DNA of 64,000 bases from Thalassospira profundimaris (GCF_003326755.1 NZ_JPWH01000012.1:91501-155500); one strand, 5' to 3'; shown: positions 25,309-35,230, counted from the stretch's first letter. The notes: a model not told the origin generated them from the letters alone. Translations and numbers: made by a program.

Positions 25309-25992
25309 TTATGTCTGCGGGCGATGGTCAAGGTCGTGGATGGTGCCACCTTCCAGCAGCCAGTGCTTGTGCCCGAAACGACGTATCAGGTTGCGGTTAT
25401 GGGTGGCGATCAGAACCGTGGTACCCAGCTTGTTGAGTTCCTCGAACAGGTATAACAAACGCATGGCGATGCGGTCATCGACATTGCCGGTGGGTTCGTC
25501 GGCCAACAGCAGGGCCGGGCGGCTGATCACGGCGCGTGCAATGGCAACGCGCTGCTGCTGCCCGCCCGACAGGCGCGACGGCACCGCGTTGATCTGGTCG
25601 CCAAGACCTACCCATTCCAGAAGCTCGGTCACGTTTTTGCGGATTTGCAAATCTTCCACCCCGGCCACACGCAGCGGCAGAGCGACATTTTCAAAGGTGG
25701 TGAGATGATTGATCAGGCGGAAATCCTGAAATACCACGCCGATTTTGCGGCGGATGGCGGGTAATTCGTCGCGCGGGATGCGGATATTGTCACGGCCAAA
25801 AATGGTGATTTCGCCACGGGTCTGGCGCAGCGCCAGATAAAGCAGGCGCATCAGGGTCGATTTACCCGCACCCGATGCCCCGGTTAAAAAATGAAAGCTG
25901 CCGCGTGTCAGGGAAAAATTCAGTTCACGCAGAACTTCCGGTCCCGATTCATACCGGACCCCGACATTGCGAAAACTGACAACTTCGTTCAC
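25309..25992 (-). CDS. ftsE: Cell division ATP-binding protein FtsE
   Basis: ABC ATPase of the FtsEX division complex. The 227-residue protein has the FtsE-typical opening VVSFRNVGVRYESGPEVL, Walker A GASGAGKST, Q-loop VVFQDFRLI, signature [14 protein letters not shown] and Walker B LLLADEPTGNVD. I start at the GTG at 25992 because GGAGG lies seven bases upstream; the frame is open for ten more codons without ribosome site. The promoter region is shared with the divergent zinc-ribbon gene and holds a CtrA-type site. Confidence 0.93.
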   Translation of the reverse strand: MNEVVSFRNVGVRYESGPEVLRELNFSLTRGSFHFLTGASGAGKSTLMRLLYLALRQTRGEITIFGRDNIRIPRDELPAIRRKIGVVFQDFRLINHLTTFENVALPLRVAGVEDLQIRKNVTELLEWVGLGDQINAVPSRLSGGQQQRVAIARAVISRPALLLADEPTGNVDDRIAMRLLYLFEELNKLGTTVLIATHNRNLIRRFGHKHWLLEGGTIHDLDHRPQT

Positions 25993-26378
25993 CTGCGTCC
26001 TCCTGACTGCGAATGGGATCATCCCGGTGGTGTTCGGGACCGGGCGACCCGCAATGATGGCACAAACAGCCTTATATCCGAAAATGCCTTAAAAATGCGT
26101 GGATTTGCCAGGCCGGACCTTGCAAAAGACGGCATGGCTCTGTTTTAACATAAAAAATTGGTGCCCGAAGGCGTGTTTTTCCCTTCTGTGAGGTGATTTA
26201 AAGCGCAGTTTATTCCCCGCCGGGGCGAGCTTCTGTTATCTTTACTTAACAGTCTGTTAAATCGGCGCTATTTACATATAGTATAGGACGACGAAAAGCG
26301 GGGGGTGTTCGTCGGCTGTTTTTACTGTATCCCTTGCGTCCGAATTCCAGCTGCTGACAGCTTTATGCCAGGTTTGCA
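25993..26378. promoter_or_regulatory. Divergent promoter region of ftsE and the zinc-ribbon gene
   Basis: About 385 bases, AT-rich between 26130 and 26290, holding the promoters of two divergent genes and one strong palindrome (26246-26260, listed separately). No gene is visible in it. Confidence 0.5.
26246..26260. promoter_or_regulatory. CtrA-type binding site TTAA-N7-TTAA
   Basis: TTAACAGTCTGTTAA is at once a perfect match to the full CtrA consensus TTAA-N7-TTAA of alphaproteobacteria and a perfect 7-bp inverted repeat with a 1-base centre. It lies 254 bases upstream of ftsE and 119 bases upstream of the zinc-ribbon gene. CtrA control of division genes is established in Caulobacter; binding here is inferred. 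Confidence 0.55.
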
Positions 26379-27209
26379 ATGATCATAACTTGCCCAGAAT
26401 GTTCTAAAAAATACTCTGTAAAGGCCGAGTCAATTGGCCCGAAAGGCAGAACTGTACGCTGCAAGAATTGCGGCAATAGCTGGCATCAGGACCCGCCCGG
26501 TGCAAAACCGGCGGCACCGGCAGCACCCGCGCCATCACCGGCACAGGAAAGCGCGCCATCCTCCTTTGAGGATGCGATGTCGCAAACCGGTGATGCGGGG
26601 GGCGCACCGTATAATGGTGATGTCGATCCGGGCTTTGAAGGGGCGGACCGCATTCCCGATCCGCCGCCCTTTCCGCGTCAATTGTCCGAACAGGAAACTG
26701 CTGCGCCGAAATCGAAAAAAGGCATTATCGGCTGGATCATTCTGATTCTGGTTTTGGTTGGTGTGGGGGCCGGGGCCTTTTTTGCCAAGGATACGCTGAT
26801 CAATCTTTGGCCGCCGATTGCCAAGGTTTATTCGATGGTGGGGCTGAATGTGCCTCATGTCGGCGAAGGCCTTGATATCAAGGAAATGCCGCCAACCCGT
26901 GAAGAGGAAGACGGCGTTGATGTGCTGGTGGTACGGGCGGAAATCGTCAATGTCAGCAGTGTGGACCGGCCTTTGCCCTATTTGCTGATCGAGCTGCTTG
27001 ATCCGCTGGATCGTGTGGTGCAGCGTAAAAAGGTCGCCCTGATTTATGACGAAAGTGCGGTTCAGAGTGACCCCAGTGCCCCGATTCAGGAACAGATTTT
27101 GCCGGTTGGCAAAAGCCTGAATGTGGAAACCAAAATTCGCAAACCGAACCCGACGGCAACGCGCCTGCAAGTTACCTTCCTTGACCCGCGCGAGGCGGTT
27201 GACCAATAA
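26379..27209 (+). CDS. Zinc-ribbon (MJ0042-type) membrane protein with C-terminal DUF3426-like domain
   Basis: A 276-residue protein that opens with a zinc-ribbon: CPECSKKYSV and CKNCGNSWH give four Cys in two CxxC pairs within the first 35 residues. A Pro/Ala-rich linker follows, then one membrane helix (about residues 118-140, GWIILILVLVGVGAGAFFA), and a C-terminal beta-rich part (VLVVRAEIVNVSSVDRPLPY, a DUF3426 look). Such proteins are common in alphaproteobacteria next to ftsE; function is unknown. A good terminator follows. Confidence 0.82.
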   Translation: MIITCPECSKKYSVKAESIGPKGRTVRCKNCGNSWHQDPPGAKPAAPAAPAPSPAQESAPSSFEDAMSQTGDAGGAPYNGDVDPGFEGADRIPDPPPFPRQLSEQETAAPKSKKGIIGWIILILVLVGVGAGAFFAKDTLINLWPPIAKVYSMVGLNVPHVGEGLDIKEMPPTREEEDGVDVLVVRAEIVNVSSVDRPLPYLLIELLDPLDRVVQRKKVALIYDESAVQSDPSAPIQEQILPVGKSLNVETKIRKPNPTATRLQVTFLDPREAVDQ

Positions 27210-27234
27210 GATTTTTATTCGGTTGGATTATCGG

Positions 27235-27270
27235 CAGGCGGCCTTTTATCAGGGTCGCCTGTTTTGTTTT
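27235..27270 (+). terminator. Rho-independent terminator after the zinc-ribbon gene
   Basis: Arms 27235-27243 and 27253-27261 form a 9-bp stem with one G-U, followed by TTTTGTTTT on the plus strand. It lies 26 bases after the zinc-ribbon gene stop. Confidence 0.78.
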
Positions 27271-27345
27271 GCCTTGTCTTGTTTATCAGGGAAGCGTCTT
27301 GCCGGGACAATGCTTCGGGGTTTTTGCCGTTAAAGACACATCGCT

Positions 27346-30024
27346 TTAAAACCGCTTGAGTAGCCGGTCGATATAGTCATGTTCGATTTTCGGGCGTTGC
27401 GGATCACCGGAGCGGCGGCGCAATTCCTGAAGGATGCGCCAGGTTTGGTTCAGGGTGTCGGCATCGGGGATGCGAACACCACTGCCACCATCAACCGGGC
27501 GTCCTAGCGGGTCGCGCTGGCCCGATCTGCCCATTTCATCAAGCAACGGCATCATCCTGCTAAGACCTTCAAGCGCCTGGCCAAGCGAACCGATGCCATC
27601 ACGCAGGCTTTGCAGGGCCTGTTGCTGCTGTTGCAGGGCCTCGTGCTGGCGACCGTGTTCCAGTGCCTCCGTGGCACGTTTCATGGCGTCAATGGCACTT
27701 TGCAGGCCGCTGCTTTGCCCAAAGCGGTCAAAACTTTCATTTTGTGTCAGGGCATTGGCATCATCTGAAAGCTGTTGCTGGCTGCGGGCGCGGTTTTGGC
27801 TGCTGGGGGCATCATTGCTGCGTTGGTCGCCCTGGTCCATCAGGTCCTGCTGGCGGCGTGCCAGGTCGCGCATGCCATCGAGCATCTGGCGCAGCGGGCG
27901 GGCCATGTCGGACCCCTGGCCTTCGGGGCTGATCTGCATGTTTTCAACCAGTTGGCGCAATTGTTCGATCAGGTTTCGGGCCTCGTTGCGCGCGCCCGAC
28001 CTCATCAGATCGCCGATCTGGTCAATAACGCGCGACAGGTCCTGTTGTTCGATCATTTTGCCAAGCGGGGCATTTTTCGATTTTTGCGGCTGGTCCTGTT
28101 GGGCCAGCGCGGACATATAGTCATTCAGGGCCTGGCGATATTGTTCGATCAGGTCGGAAATTTGCTGTTCGCTGATATCGGGGTTGGACAGGGCCTTGAG
28201 CAGGTTTTCCTCGGCCTCGATCAGGTTGCGTTCGGCCTGGCCATATTGGCCGCGTTCAATTTGTTCGGCAATGTGCCATAAAAGGTCGCCCACATTGTGC
28301 TGATAGGCAATGTCATCGAGATGTGCGGACAACCGGGCTGTTGCCACCGACAGCCCCAGGAAAATGCCAATATCGCCCCCGTAAGCCTGCGGGGCGTTCA
28401 AAACCGGATAAAGGCTGTCGCGCCATTCGCGGGCCCGTTCAGGGTAGCGCAGCAGACGTTTGCGAATATCAATCAGCTTGCGGGCAACGGGATGGGTAAA
28501 TTCCCGTTCCGGCAGAACGATGGACTGAATATTGCTTTGGGCCGTTTGCCCGGCATTGTCGGTTGCGACCAGTTGCAAATTAACCGGTAAACCAGCCCAG
28601 GGATGGGCGATCATATTTAAAAAATAGGGTCCGTGCAAATTGTTGACGGACGGCAAATATTCAGCACTTCCAGAAGGTTGCCCGGGTGTCGTTGTCGTGG
28701 CCGCATTGTTTGCGGCCCCGTTATTGCCCGATGCGGGCCGATCGTTGACGTCATCGCTGGCATGTGGCCCGGTCAGGTCGATGGTCATGGCATCGGTCCG
28801 GCCATACAGGGCGGGTGGCGTTGTCTCAAGCCGTGGACGCACGACAAGCGCAAGTTTGCGCAGCCCGTAATCATCATTGGCGATGTAATCAAGATGCACA
28901 TGGTCGCGTTTGGTTGCCGTGGGCGGGGCGACAAATGCCAGCACCGGCGGCATATCGGGGATGATGTCCACGCTCAGGGTCAGGCGGCTGGTGCCCCAAA
29001 CCGTGATATTCCAGTCGCCAGGCTGATCAAGCGGTGTTGCCACGCTATAGGTGTTATTGCCGCTTTCGTCCCCCAGGGTATGTTCGTGTCCGTCGGGCGA
29101 AATCAGGGTAGGTTTCCAGGCGCTGACAATATTACCCGACAGCACGGTTCCGGCAGGAACGCGCAAATGCACATGGTGGTTGTTTGTATTTTTTTGTGCG
29201 GTGCTGTCATTGTCCGGTTGGGGGCTGGTGTTGCCGGTGTTGCGGAAGGTACCAAAGCCGTAATCAATTTCGTCAGACGGGGATACCCGCCTTTCCCCGG
29301 ACACTGCGCCTGATGGCGTGGCCGTGTTCCCGTGCGTGCCGGATGCGGCAAAACCGGTTTCATTGGCGGTGACATAGGTGATGTTGTTTTCGGTAGCCGG
29401 ATTAATGGTGCGCGGGACTTTGCCGGTATAGGCCGGTGGCGTGACCCACAGGCTGGCGTTGAACTGGGCGGTGCCAAGGCGCCCGATCGGGTCAAAGGCG
29501 GAGGCAAGGCGGTCGCCATATTTGCCATTGGCACTCAGGATACCAACAAATAACAGCAAAACCGGAATAACGCTTAACCCGAACGGGTCCATTTTTGCCA
29601 GCACGGCACGCGGGCGCGGCAGATGCAGTTTTCGGGTGCGTGCCGCGTTCACGCGCAATTGCCGCTGCCATAAATAGGATGTCAGCGCATCGTCGGAAGG
29701 CAGGATGGCATCACGCTGGGTCTGGATCGGGGTGTGGGGCAAATGATTGGCGGCCTCAAGGCGCGCCATCACCTCGAAGGCGGTGGGAGGCTGCCAGGCC
29801 CGCCAGACAAAGACGCAACCGACAAGAATGCCAATCACGGCCACGGCCAGAAGGGCGATATGAATGATCGGAGGGAGAAAAGCGAAAAGACCGGTCAGCG
29901 CCAGGCCGAGAAGAGACGCCATAATCGCCAGCACGGGGATCAGGCGCGGCCACACCTTTTCCCACGTCAGAATATGACGTGTAATCGCAAGGTGGCGTTC
30001 CAGCCGGGCGGAAGTGACCAACAT
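27346..30024 (-). CDS. TIGR02302/DUF4175 family membrane protein
   Basis: Large protein of 892 residues. The N-terminus has two close membrane helices (PVLAIMASLLGLALTGLFAFL and the following one) and a third near residue 150; a long probably periplasmic middle part follows, and the last 300 residues are Gln/Arg/Leu-rich helices (NLIEQLRQLVENMQ, ALQQQQQALQSLRDGIGSL). This architecture is the DUF4175 family of alphaproteobacteria, of unknown function. I start at the ATG at 30024; a GTG six bases earlier is possible. The frame is open to 30153, but that would run through the lysA terminator. Confidence 0.8.
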   Translation of the reverse strand: MLVTSARLERHLAITRHILTWEKVWPRLIPVLAIMASLLGLALTGLFAFLPPIIHIALLAVAVIGILVGCVFVWRAWQPPTAFEVMARLEAANHLPHTPIQTQRDAILPSDDALTSYLWQRQLRVNAARTRKLHLPRPRAVLAKMDPFGLSVIPVLLLFVGILSANGKYGDRLASAFDPIGRLGTAQFNASLWVTPPAYTGKVPRTINPATENNITYVTANETGFAASGTHGNTATPSGAVSGERRVSPSDEIDYGFGTFRNTGNTSPQPDNDSTAQKNTNNHHVHLRVPAGTVLSGNIVSAWKPTLISPDGHEHTLGDESGNNTYSVATPLDQPGDWNITVWGTSRLTLSVDIIPDMPPVLAFVAPPTATKRDHVHLDYIANDDYGLRKLALVVRPRLETTPPALYGRTDAMTIDLTGPHASDDVNDRPASGNNGAANNAATTTTPGQPSGSAEYLPSVNNLHGPYFLNMIAHPWAGLPVNLQLVATDNAGQTAQSNIQSIVLPEREFTHPVARKLIDIRKRLLRYPERAREWRDSLYPVLNAPQAYGGDIGIFLGLSVATARLSAHLDDIAYQHNVGDLLWHIAEQIERGQYGQAERNLIEAEENLLKALSNPDISEQQISDLIEQYRQALNDYMSALAQQDQPQKSKNAPLGKMIEQQDLSRVIDQIGDLMRSGARNEARNLIEQLRQLVENMQISPEGQGSDMARPLRQMLDGMRDLARRQQDLMDQGDQRSNDAPSSQNRARSQQQLSDDANALTQNESFDRFGQSSGLQSAIDAMKRATEALEHGRQHEALQQQQQALQSLRDGIGSLGQALEGLSRMMPLLDEMGRSGQRDPLGRPVDGGSGVRIPDADTLNQTWRILQELRRRSGDPQRPKIEHDYIDRLLKRF

Positions 30025-30113
30025 ATTCACGCAAACGGTCCTGTCGTGGATCCAATCATCCCAGTTTGGACGCCTCATACGCAAGGTCAAGCAAAGAGAG
30101 CGTGAGCAGATGG

Positions 30114-30142
30114 AAAAAGGACCGCGCACTTCACGGTCCTTT
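30114..30142 (-). terminator. Rho-independent terminator after lysA
   Basis: AAAGGACCG and CGGTCCTTT arms (30134-30142 with 30116-30124) form a 9-bp stem; the minus strand continues TTTTTCC. It lies 41 bases after lysA and thereby separates the argH-lysA operon from the DUF4175 gene. Confidence 0.75.
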
Positions 30143-30182
30143 GTCATCTTCATGTTGTTGGCGAGGGTCGGGCTGGTTGCCT

Positions 30183-31448
30183 TTAATCCAGCCAGCCCGG
30201 GATTTTATCAAGACCGATCAACTCGTCGATGGACTGGCGTTCGCGGATCACGGCAAATTTATCCCCGCTGACCAGAACTTCCGGCGTCAAGGCACGGGTG
30301 TTATAGGTCGATGACATCACCGCGCCATAGGCCCCGGCCGAACAGATTGCCACCAGATCCCCCGGTTGCAGGGTGTCGGGCAGTTTGCGGTCCTTGCCGA
30401 ATGTATCACCGGTTTCGCAAACCGGACCCACCACATCAACCGTTGCCATTTTATCCCCATCACCTGCTTCGTTTACGGCGATGATTTCGTGATAGGCGTT
30501 ATACAGGGTCGGGCGGATCAAATCGTTCATTGCGGCATCAAGAATGACAAAGCGTTTGGCTTCGCCATCTTTGATATACATGACGCGCGATACCAAAATC
30601 CCGGCATTACCGACAATCAGGCGGCCCGGCTCCAGGGTGATATGGCAGCCAAGATGCCCCACCGTTTCACGCACCATCTGGCCATAGGCATCGGGCAGGG
30701 GCGGTGTTTCACCCTGATAGGCAATGCCAAGCCCGCCACCCAGATCCAGGTTTTTAATCTCGATCCCGTGGGTGCGCAGTTCCTCGACCATGCCTGCCAG
30801 GCGGGTAAAGGCCTCGCGGAACGGGGTCAGATCGGTAAGCTGCGATCCAATGTGCATGGCAATGCCGGTAACGTCGATGCCGTCCATAGCCGCTGCATCG
30901 CGATAGACTTCAATCGCGCGGGTCCAGTCGATGCCAAATTTGTTTTCGGCCTTGCCTGTGGCGATTTTTTCATGGGTTTTGGCATCGACATGCGGGTTGA
31001 TGCGCAGCGCGATGCGGGCCTTTTTGCCCATATCCAGGGCCACGCGGTTTAGCTCGATCAATTCGGGGATCGATTCGACATTGATCTGGGCAATGTCGGC
31101 CTCCAGGGCTTCGCGCATTTCGGCATCGGCCTTGCCGACGCCCGAAAAAATCACCTTGGACGGCGCAATACCGGCACGCAAGGCCCGGCGCATTTCACCA
31201 ACCGAAACCACATCGGCCCCGGCCCCCAGTTTGGCAAGGGTCTTGATCACGGCCTGGTTTGAATTGGCCTTCAGGGCATAACACACCGTGGCATCCAGCC
31301 CGTCAAACGCGCTGGCATAAACCTTGTAATGGCGTTCCAGCGTTGCAGTGGAATAGCAATAAAACGGGGTGCCGACCTGCTGTGCAAGGTCAGGGATCGA
31401 AACGCCTTCGGCGCTCAGAACACCATCAACATATTCAAAATGGTTCAT
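30183..31448 (-). CDS. lysA: Diaminopimelate decarboxylase LysA
   Basis: PLP enzyme that makes lysine from meso-diaminopimelate. The 421-residue protein has the PLP Lys in VCYALKANSNQAV, the HIGSQ strand, the phosphate-binding GGGLGI, and the C-terminal GPVCETGDTFGKDR that supplies the second active-site Cys. The ATG overlaps the stop of the small lipoprotein gene (ATGA), indicating translational coupling. Normal length. Confidence 0.95.
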   Translation of the reverse strand: MNHFEYVDGVLSAEGVSIPDLAQQVGTPFYCYSTATLERHYKVYASAFDGLDATVCYALKANSNQAVIKTLAKLGAGADVVSVGEMRRALRAGIAPSKVIFSGVGKADAEMREALEADIAQINVESIPELIELNRVALDMGKKARIALRINPHVDAKTHEKIATGKAENKFGIDWTRAIEVYRDAAAMDGIDVTGIAMHIGSQLTDLTPFREAFTRLAGMVEELRTHGIEIKNLDLGGGLGIAYQGETPPLPDAYGQMVRETVGHLGCHITLEPGRLIVGNAGILVSRVMYIKDGEAKRFVILDAAMNDLIRPTLYNAYHEIIAVNEAGDGDKMATVDVVGPVCETGDTFGKDRKLPDTLQPGDLVAICSAGAYGAVMSSTYNTRALTPEVLVSGDKFAVIRERQSIDELIGLDKIPGWLD

Positions 31449-31603
31449 TGGCTGGGATAGCTCCGGGGGTAATCTTTGCCAGCATCCGTTGGCGGTTCAG
31501 GCGGGCCTTTTTTGCCACATGCGGCAACGGCCAGTCCCATGGTCACTGCCAGCGCCAAAATCAGCGCGCGCGTGCCCGGGCGGGTCATTTTCAGATCTTT
31601 CAT
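31445..31603 (-). CDS. Small LptM-like lipoprotein between argH and lysA
   Basis: A 52-residue open frame starting [13 protein letters not shown], with a hydrophobic stretch and the lipobox [11 protein letters not shown]; the Cys-Gly-x-Lys-Gly-Pro after the lipidation site is the hallmark of LptM (formerly YifL), a small lipoprotein that helps assemble the LPS translocon LptDE in E. coli. It overlaps argH by ATGA at its start and lysA by ATGA at its stop. AAAGG lies about 9 bases before the ATG. The name is by motif and context; the protein is too short for firm homology. Confidence 0.78.
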   Translation of the reverse strand: MKDLKMTRPGTRALILALAVTMGLAVAACGKKGPPEPPTDAGKDYPRSYPSQ

Positions 31604-33015
31604 TTCAAAAACCTTTCCTTTGCCGTAGCAACCGCCTCGCGCACCCGTTCCGGGGCGGTGCCGCCAAAACTTTTGCGCGCCGCAACCGATGCTTCCACGG
31701 TCAAGACGTCAAAAACGGCGGCGGTAATTTTTGGCTCGATCTTCTGGAGTTCTTCAAGCGGGATCTGGTCCAAATCACAGCCCAGCGTTTCGGCCAGCTT
31801 TACGGTGGACCCTACCACATGGTGTGCATCGCGGAACGGCATGCCCAGTTCTGTTACCAGCCAGTCGGCAAGGTCGGTTGCGGTGATGTAACCGGCCCCG
31901 GCAGCCTTGCGCATGTTATCGGCAAAAACCTTCATATCGGCGACCATGCCGGTCATGGCGGCAACACACAGCCCCAAATGGTCATGGGCAAAGAAAACCG
32001 GTTCCTTGTCTTCCTGCATGTCCTTGGAATAGGCCAGCGGCAGGCCCTTCATCGATAACATCAGCGAGTTATAACACCCGACAATCCGGCCAATTTTGGA
32101 GCGGATCAGCTCTGCAGCATCGGGGTTGCGTTTTTGCGGCATGATCGACGACCCGGTGGAGAATTTGTCGGACATGCCGATAAATTTGAACTGGGCCGAA
32201 CACCAGATCACCATTTCCTCGGCCAGGCGCGACAGGTGCATGGCGGTAATCGAGGCCGCATTGAGATATTCCAGGGCAAAGTCCCGGTCCGATACGGCAT
32301 CCAGCGAATTGGCTGTCGGACGGTCAAAGCCCAGGGCTTCAGCCGTTAGGTGGCGGTCAATCGGGTAGGGTGTTCCGGCCAGGGCAGCGGAGCCCAGCGG
32401 GTTTTCGTTCATGCGTGCCTTGCAGTCCGCCACGCGCGAACGGTCCCGGCCAAACATTTCAACATAGGCCAGCATATGATGGCCGAATGTAACCGGCTGG
32501 GCAGCCTGCAGGTGGGTAAAGCCCGGCATCACGGTATCAACATGTTTTTCCGCCTGGCCGATCAGGGCTTCCTGCAAACCGGCAAGGCCAGCTTCAAGAT
32601 CGTTCAGGGCAACGTCGCGTACCCACAGTTTGAAATCGGTGGCAACCTGGTCGTTGCGTGACCGGCCAGTATGAAGGCGGCCTGCCGCCGGACCGATCAG
32701 GTCGCGCAGGCGGCTTTCGACATTCATGTGAATATCTTCAAGGGCGGCGGAAAACACGAAATGGCCGCTCTCGATTTCTTGAAGAATGCGCTCTAGACCT
32801 TCGATGATTTTCTCGCCATCCTCAGCCGAAATGATGTTTTGTTTGACCAGCATGGCGCAATGGGCTTTGGACCCCTGAATGTCCTGGGCATACAGGCGTT
32901 TGTCAAACCCGATCGAAGCATTGATTTCTTCCATGATGGCGGAAGGGCCTGCTTCAAAGCGACCGCCCCACAGGGCGTTGGCGTTTTTCTGGTCGGCAGA
33001 GGTCTGGTCGGTCAT
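31600..33015 (-). CDS. argH: Argininosuccinate lyase ArgH
   Basis: Splits argininosuccinate to arginine and fumarate. The 471-residue protein opens [13 protein letters not shown], carries [13 protein letters not shown], and the fumarase/aspartase-superfamily signature [12 protein letters not shown] with the catalytic Ser. I begin at the ATG at 33015; the frame is open further up but into the divergent tlpA gene. The stop overlaps the small lipoprotein start. Confidence 0.95.
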   Translation of the reverse strand: MTDQTSADQKNANALWGGRFEAGPSAIMEEINASIGFDKRLYAQDIQGSKAHCAMLVKQNIISAEDGEKIIEGLERILQEIESGHFVFSAALEDIHMNVESRLRDLIGPAAGRLHTGRSRNDQVATDFKLWVRDVALNDLEAGLAGLQEALIGQAEKHVDTVMPGFTHLQAAQPVTFGHHMLAYVEMFGRDRSRVADCKARMNENPLGSAALAGTPYPIDRHLTAEALGFDRPTANSLDAVSDRDFALEYLNAASITAMHLSRLAEEMVIWCSAQFKFIGMSDKFSTGSSIMPQKRNPDAAELIRSKIGRIVGCYNSLMLSMKGLPLAYSKDMQEDKEPVFFAHDHLGLCVAAMTGMVADMKVFADNMRKAAGAGYITATDLADWLVTELGMPFRDAHHVVGSTVKLAETLGCDLDQIPLEELQKIEPKITAAVFDVLTVEASVAARKSFGGTAPERVREAVATAKERFLK

Positions 33016-33048
33016 GTTGTTTTCGCTTTGGTCTGAAAGGTGTTTGTT

Positions 33049-33603
33049 GTGAAGCCACTGCTTCAATATATGAAACTTGGCGTGATTGTCGCCATATCTG
33101 CCATTTATGCAAGCCCTGCCTTTGCCAATGTGGATGTCCCTGACGAACTTTCCAAACTTGACAGCACAACACATGCAGGCCCGCTACCCGATAAAACGGC
33201 GTTTAGCGATGAAAACGGCAATATTCACGACCTGAAAGATTTTCAGGGAACCGTGCTTTTGGTCAATTTATGGGCGACCTGGTGTGCCCCTTGCGTGAAA
33301 GAAATGCCCGATTTGAACGAACTGGCCGATAAAATGGCCGACAAACCGTTTCGGGTGCTTGCCATCAGCCAGGACCGGGGCGGGGCACAGGATGTGCAGG
33401 CGTTTTACAAAGAAAACGACATCCATAATCTAGACACGGCGCTTGATCCCAAAGGCGTGATGGCACGTTCCTTTAAAGTGCGCGGTTTGCCAACCAGCAT
33501 TCTGATCGGGCGGGATGGCAATATTATCGGTTATATTGAAGGCATTGCCCCCTGGACGGACCCGGCGGTGATCGATTATTTCACCCGGCTGACCGAAATG
33601 TGA
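33049..33603 (+). CDS. TlpA-family periplasmic thiol:disulphide oxidoreductase
   Basis: Thioredoxin-fold protein of 184 residues with an N-terminal signal or anchor ([18 protein letters not shown]) and the redox motif WCAPC in [25 protein letters not shown] carries the cis-Pro. It probably reduces disulphides in the periplasm, for instance in cytochrome c maturation. The GTG at 33049 has AAAGG nine bases upstream; GTG 33040 and ATG 33070 are alternatives. It diverges from argH, a common arrangement in this class. Confidence 0.86.
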   Translation: MKPLLQYMKLGVIVAISAIYASPAFANVDVPDELSKLDSTTHAGPLPDKTAFSDENGNIHDLKDFQGTVLLVNLWATWCAPCVKEMPDLNELADKMADKPFRVLAISQDRGGAQDVQAFYKENDIHNLDTALDPKGVMARSFKVRGLPTSILIGRDGNIIGYIEGIAPWTDPAVIDYFTRLTEM

Positions 33604-33614
33604 CGCCGCCCAGG

Positions 33615-35087
33615 TTAACCGGCAGTGTCCTGATATTCCTCACGCAGGGCATTATAAAGGCGGCGGAACTTTGCCAGCCGGGGCTGGTATTGGGCGTGGC
33701 GGTTTTGGTTGGGTGTTAAAATGTCTTCGATGGCGGGCGGGGTACAAATTTCCGCGATTGTGCCCTCGCGCAGCGCCAGCCGGGCGAGGCGGGCCGCGCC
33801 AAAGGCCGGGCCTTTTGTTCCGCCCTGATAGCGGGCAAGGGGTGTTCCCATAATATCGGCAATCATCTGCGTCCAGTACAGGCTGCGCGCGCCGCCGCCA
33901 ATTACGCCGGGCAATTCGCAATAGGTGCCCGCCGCATGCAGGCAGGATTGGGCATCGGCCAGGGCAAAGGCAACACCTTCCAGCACCGCCTGTGCCATAT
34001 GTTCGCGTGCGGTATCGGTGCCAAGTCCAAAGAAAACCCCGCGGGCATAGGGGTCATTATGCGGGGTGCGTTCACCACTGAGATAGGGCAAAAACATCAG
34101 TTCGGACGGTTTTTTGTGTTGGGCTTCAATGCGGTTCAAAAGGTCGCCGATATTGGTTTCGCCCAGAATTTTTGCAATCCAGGCCAGGCAACTGGCCCCG
34201 TTTAACAGCACCGCCATCTGAAACCAGCGATCCGGGATGGCATGGGCAAAGCTGTGCAGCAGCAATTCCGGTTTCGGGCGATAGCGGTCGGAGGCGACAA
34301 AAAGCTGTGACGAGGTGCCCAGCGAAATAAAGCCCGATCCGTGGGTGACAGCCCCGGCCCCCATACCGCCGGTTGCCGCATCGCCCCCACCCCCGGCAAT
34401 CACCACATTTTTTGCCATGCCCCAGCGTTCGGCAAGGTCAGTACGAAGTGTGCCGGTGGGGTCGCTGCCTTCAAACAGGGCCGGGATCTGATCACGGTCA
34501 AGGCCGGTTGCGGCAATGGCATCGTCATTCCAGGTGCGGTTTTCCTCGTCCAGCCACAGGGTGCCTGCCGCGTCGGACATTTCGGTGGCCTTTTCCCCGC
34601 ACAGGCACAGGCGGATATAATCCTTGGGCAGCATTACGGTGCGAATCGCGTCAAATACATCGGGTTCGTGTTTGCGCAGCCACATGATTTTGGGGGCGGT
34701 CATGCCCGACATGGCAACCACGCCTGCACGCAAAGGCAGGCCAGGCAGGGCGGTTTCCAGTTCGTCACATTCGGTTTTGGCGCGGCCATCATTCCATAAA
34801 ATGGCGGGGCGCAGCGGCGTATCATCGGCCCCCAAAACCACGGCACCGTGCATTTGCCCGGAAAGACCAATGGCGCGGACTTTTGCCAGCGCCCCCGCAT
34901 TGTCCTTCATAATCAGGTCAATGGCGTTCAGGGTGGCTTCCCACCAGTCGGCGGGGTTCTGCTCGCTCCAGTAGGGGTGCGGATTGCTAATCGGCAGGGC
35001 AATATCGGCCTCGGCAACAATTGCGGATGCGTCATCCATCAGCAGCGCCTTGACGGCTGATGTCCCAACATCGATTCCCATGAACAT
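33615..35087 (-). CDS. xylB: Xylulokinase XylB
   Basis: FGGY-family sugar kinase that phosphorylates D-xylulose. The 490-residue protein opens with the ATP-binding MGIDVGTSAVKALLMD, then LSGQMHGAVVL, the xylulokinase MSGMTAPKIMWL, and the C-terminal GVAFALADAQ and VIGGGARSLYW. GGAGG lies about eight bases before the ATG; an ATG two codons later is an alternative. No other pentose genes are nearby, so its pathway partners must be elsewhere. Confidence 0.9.
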   Translation of the reverse strand: MFMGIDVGTSAVKALLMDDASAIVAEADIALPISNPHPYWSEQNPADWWEATLNAIDLIMKDNAGALAKVRAIGLSGQMHGAVVLGADDTPLRPAILWNDGRAKTECDELETALPGLPLRAGVVAMSGMTAPKIMWLRKHEPDVFDAIRTVMLPKDYIRLCLCGEKATEMSDAAGTLWLDEENRTWNDDAIAATGLDRDQIPALFEGSDPTGTLRTDLAERWGMAKNVVIAGGGGDAATGGMGAGAVTHGSGFISLGTSSQLFVASDRYRPKPELLLHSFAHAIPDRWFQMAVLLNGASCLAWIAKILGETNIGDLLNRIEAQHKKPSELMFLPYLSGERTPHNDPYARGVFFGLGTDTAREHMAQAVLEGVAFALADAQSCLHAAGTYCELPGVIGGGARSLYWTQMIADIMGTPLARYQGGTKGPAFGAARLARLALREGTIAEICTPPAIEDILTPNQNRHAQYQPRLAKFRRLYNALREEYQDTAG

Positions 35088-35196
35088 GAGGTCTGCCTCC
35101 CACTGGTTTTATTGTTTACAGGAGTACAACTTCAGCCCGTAATATCAACCTCTTTGATTGTGAAAGTTCGGCAATGGTGCCAATGACGGGCACAAC

Positions 35197-35230
35197 AAAA
35201 AAGGCCATCGTCCCGAAAACGATGGCCTTT
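35197..35230. terminator. Terminator after the etfBA-hbdA operon
   Basis: A perfect 12-bp stem (35200-35211 with 35219-35230) lies 20 bases past the hbdA stop; the minus-strand tail is six T. On the plus strand GATGTTTTTT follows, but no plus-strand gene ends here. Confidence 0.75.

Noticed and set aside
30025..30153. N-terminal extension of the DUF4175 protein
   Set aside because: It would be translated across the lysA terminator at 30114-30142.
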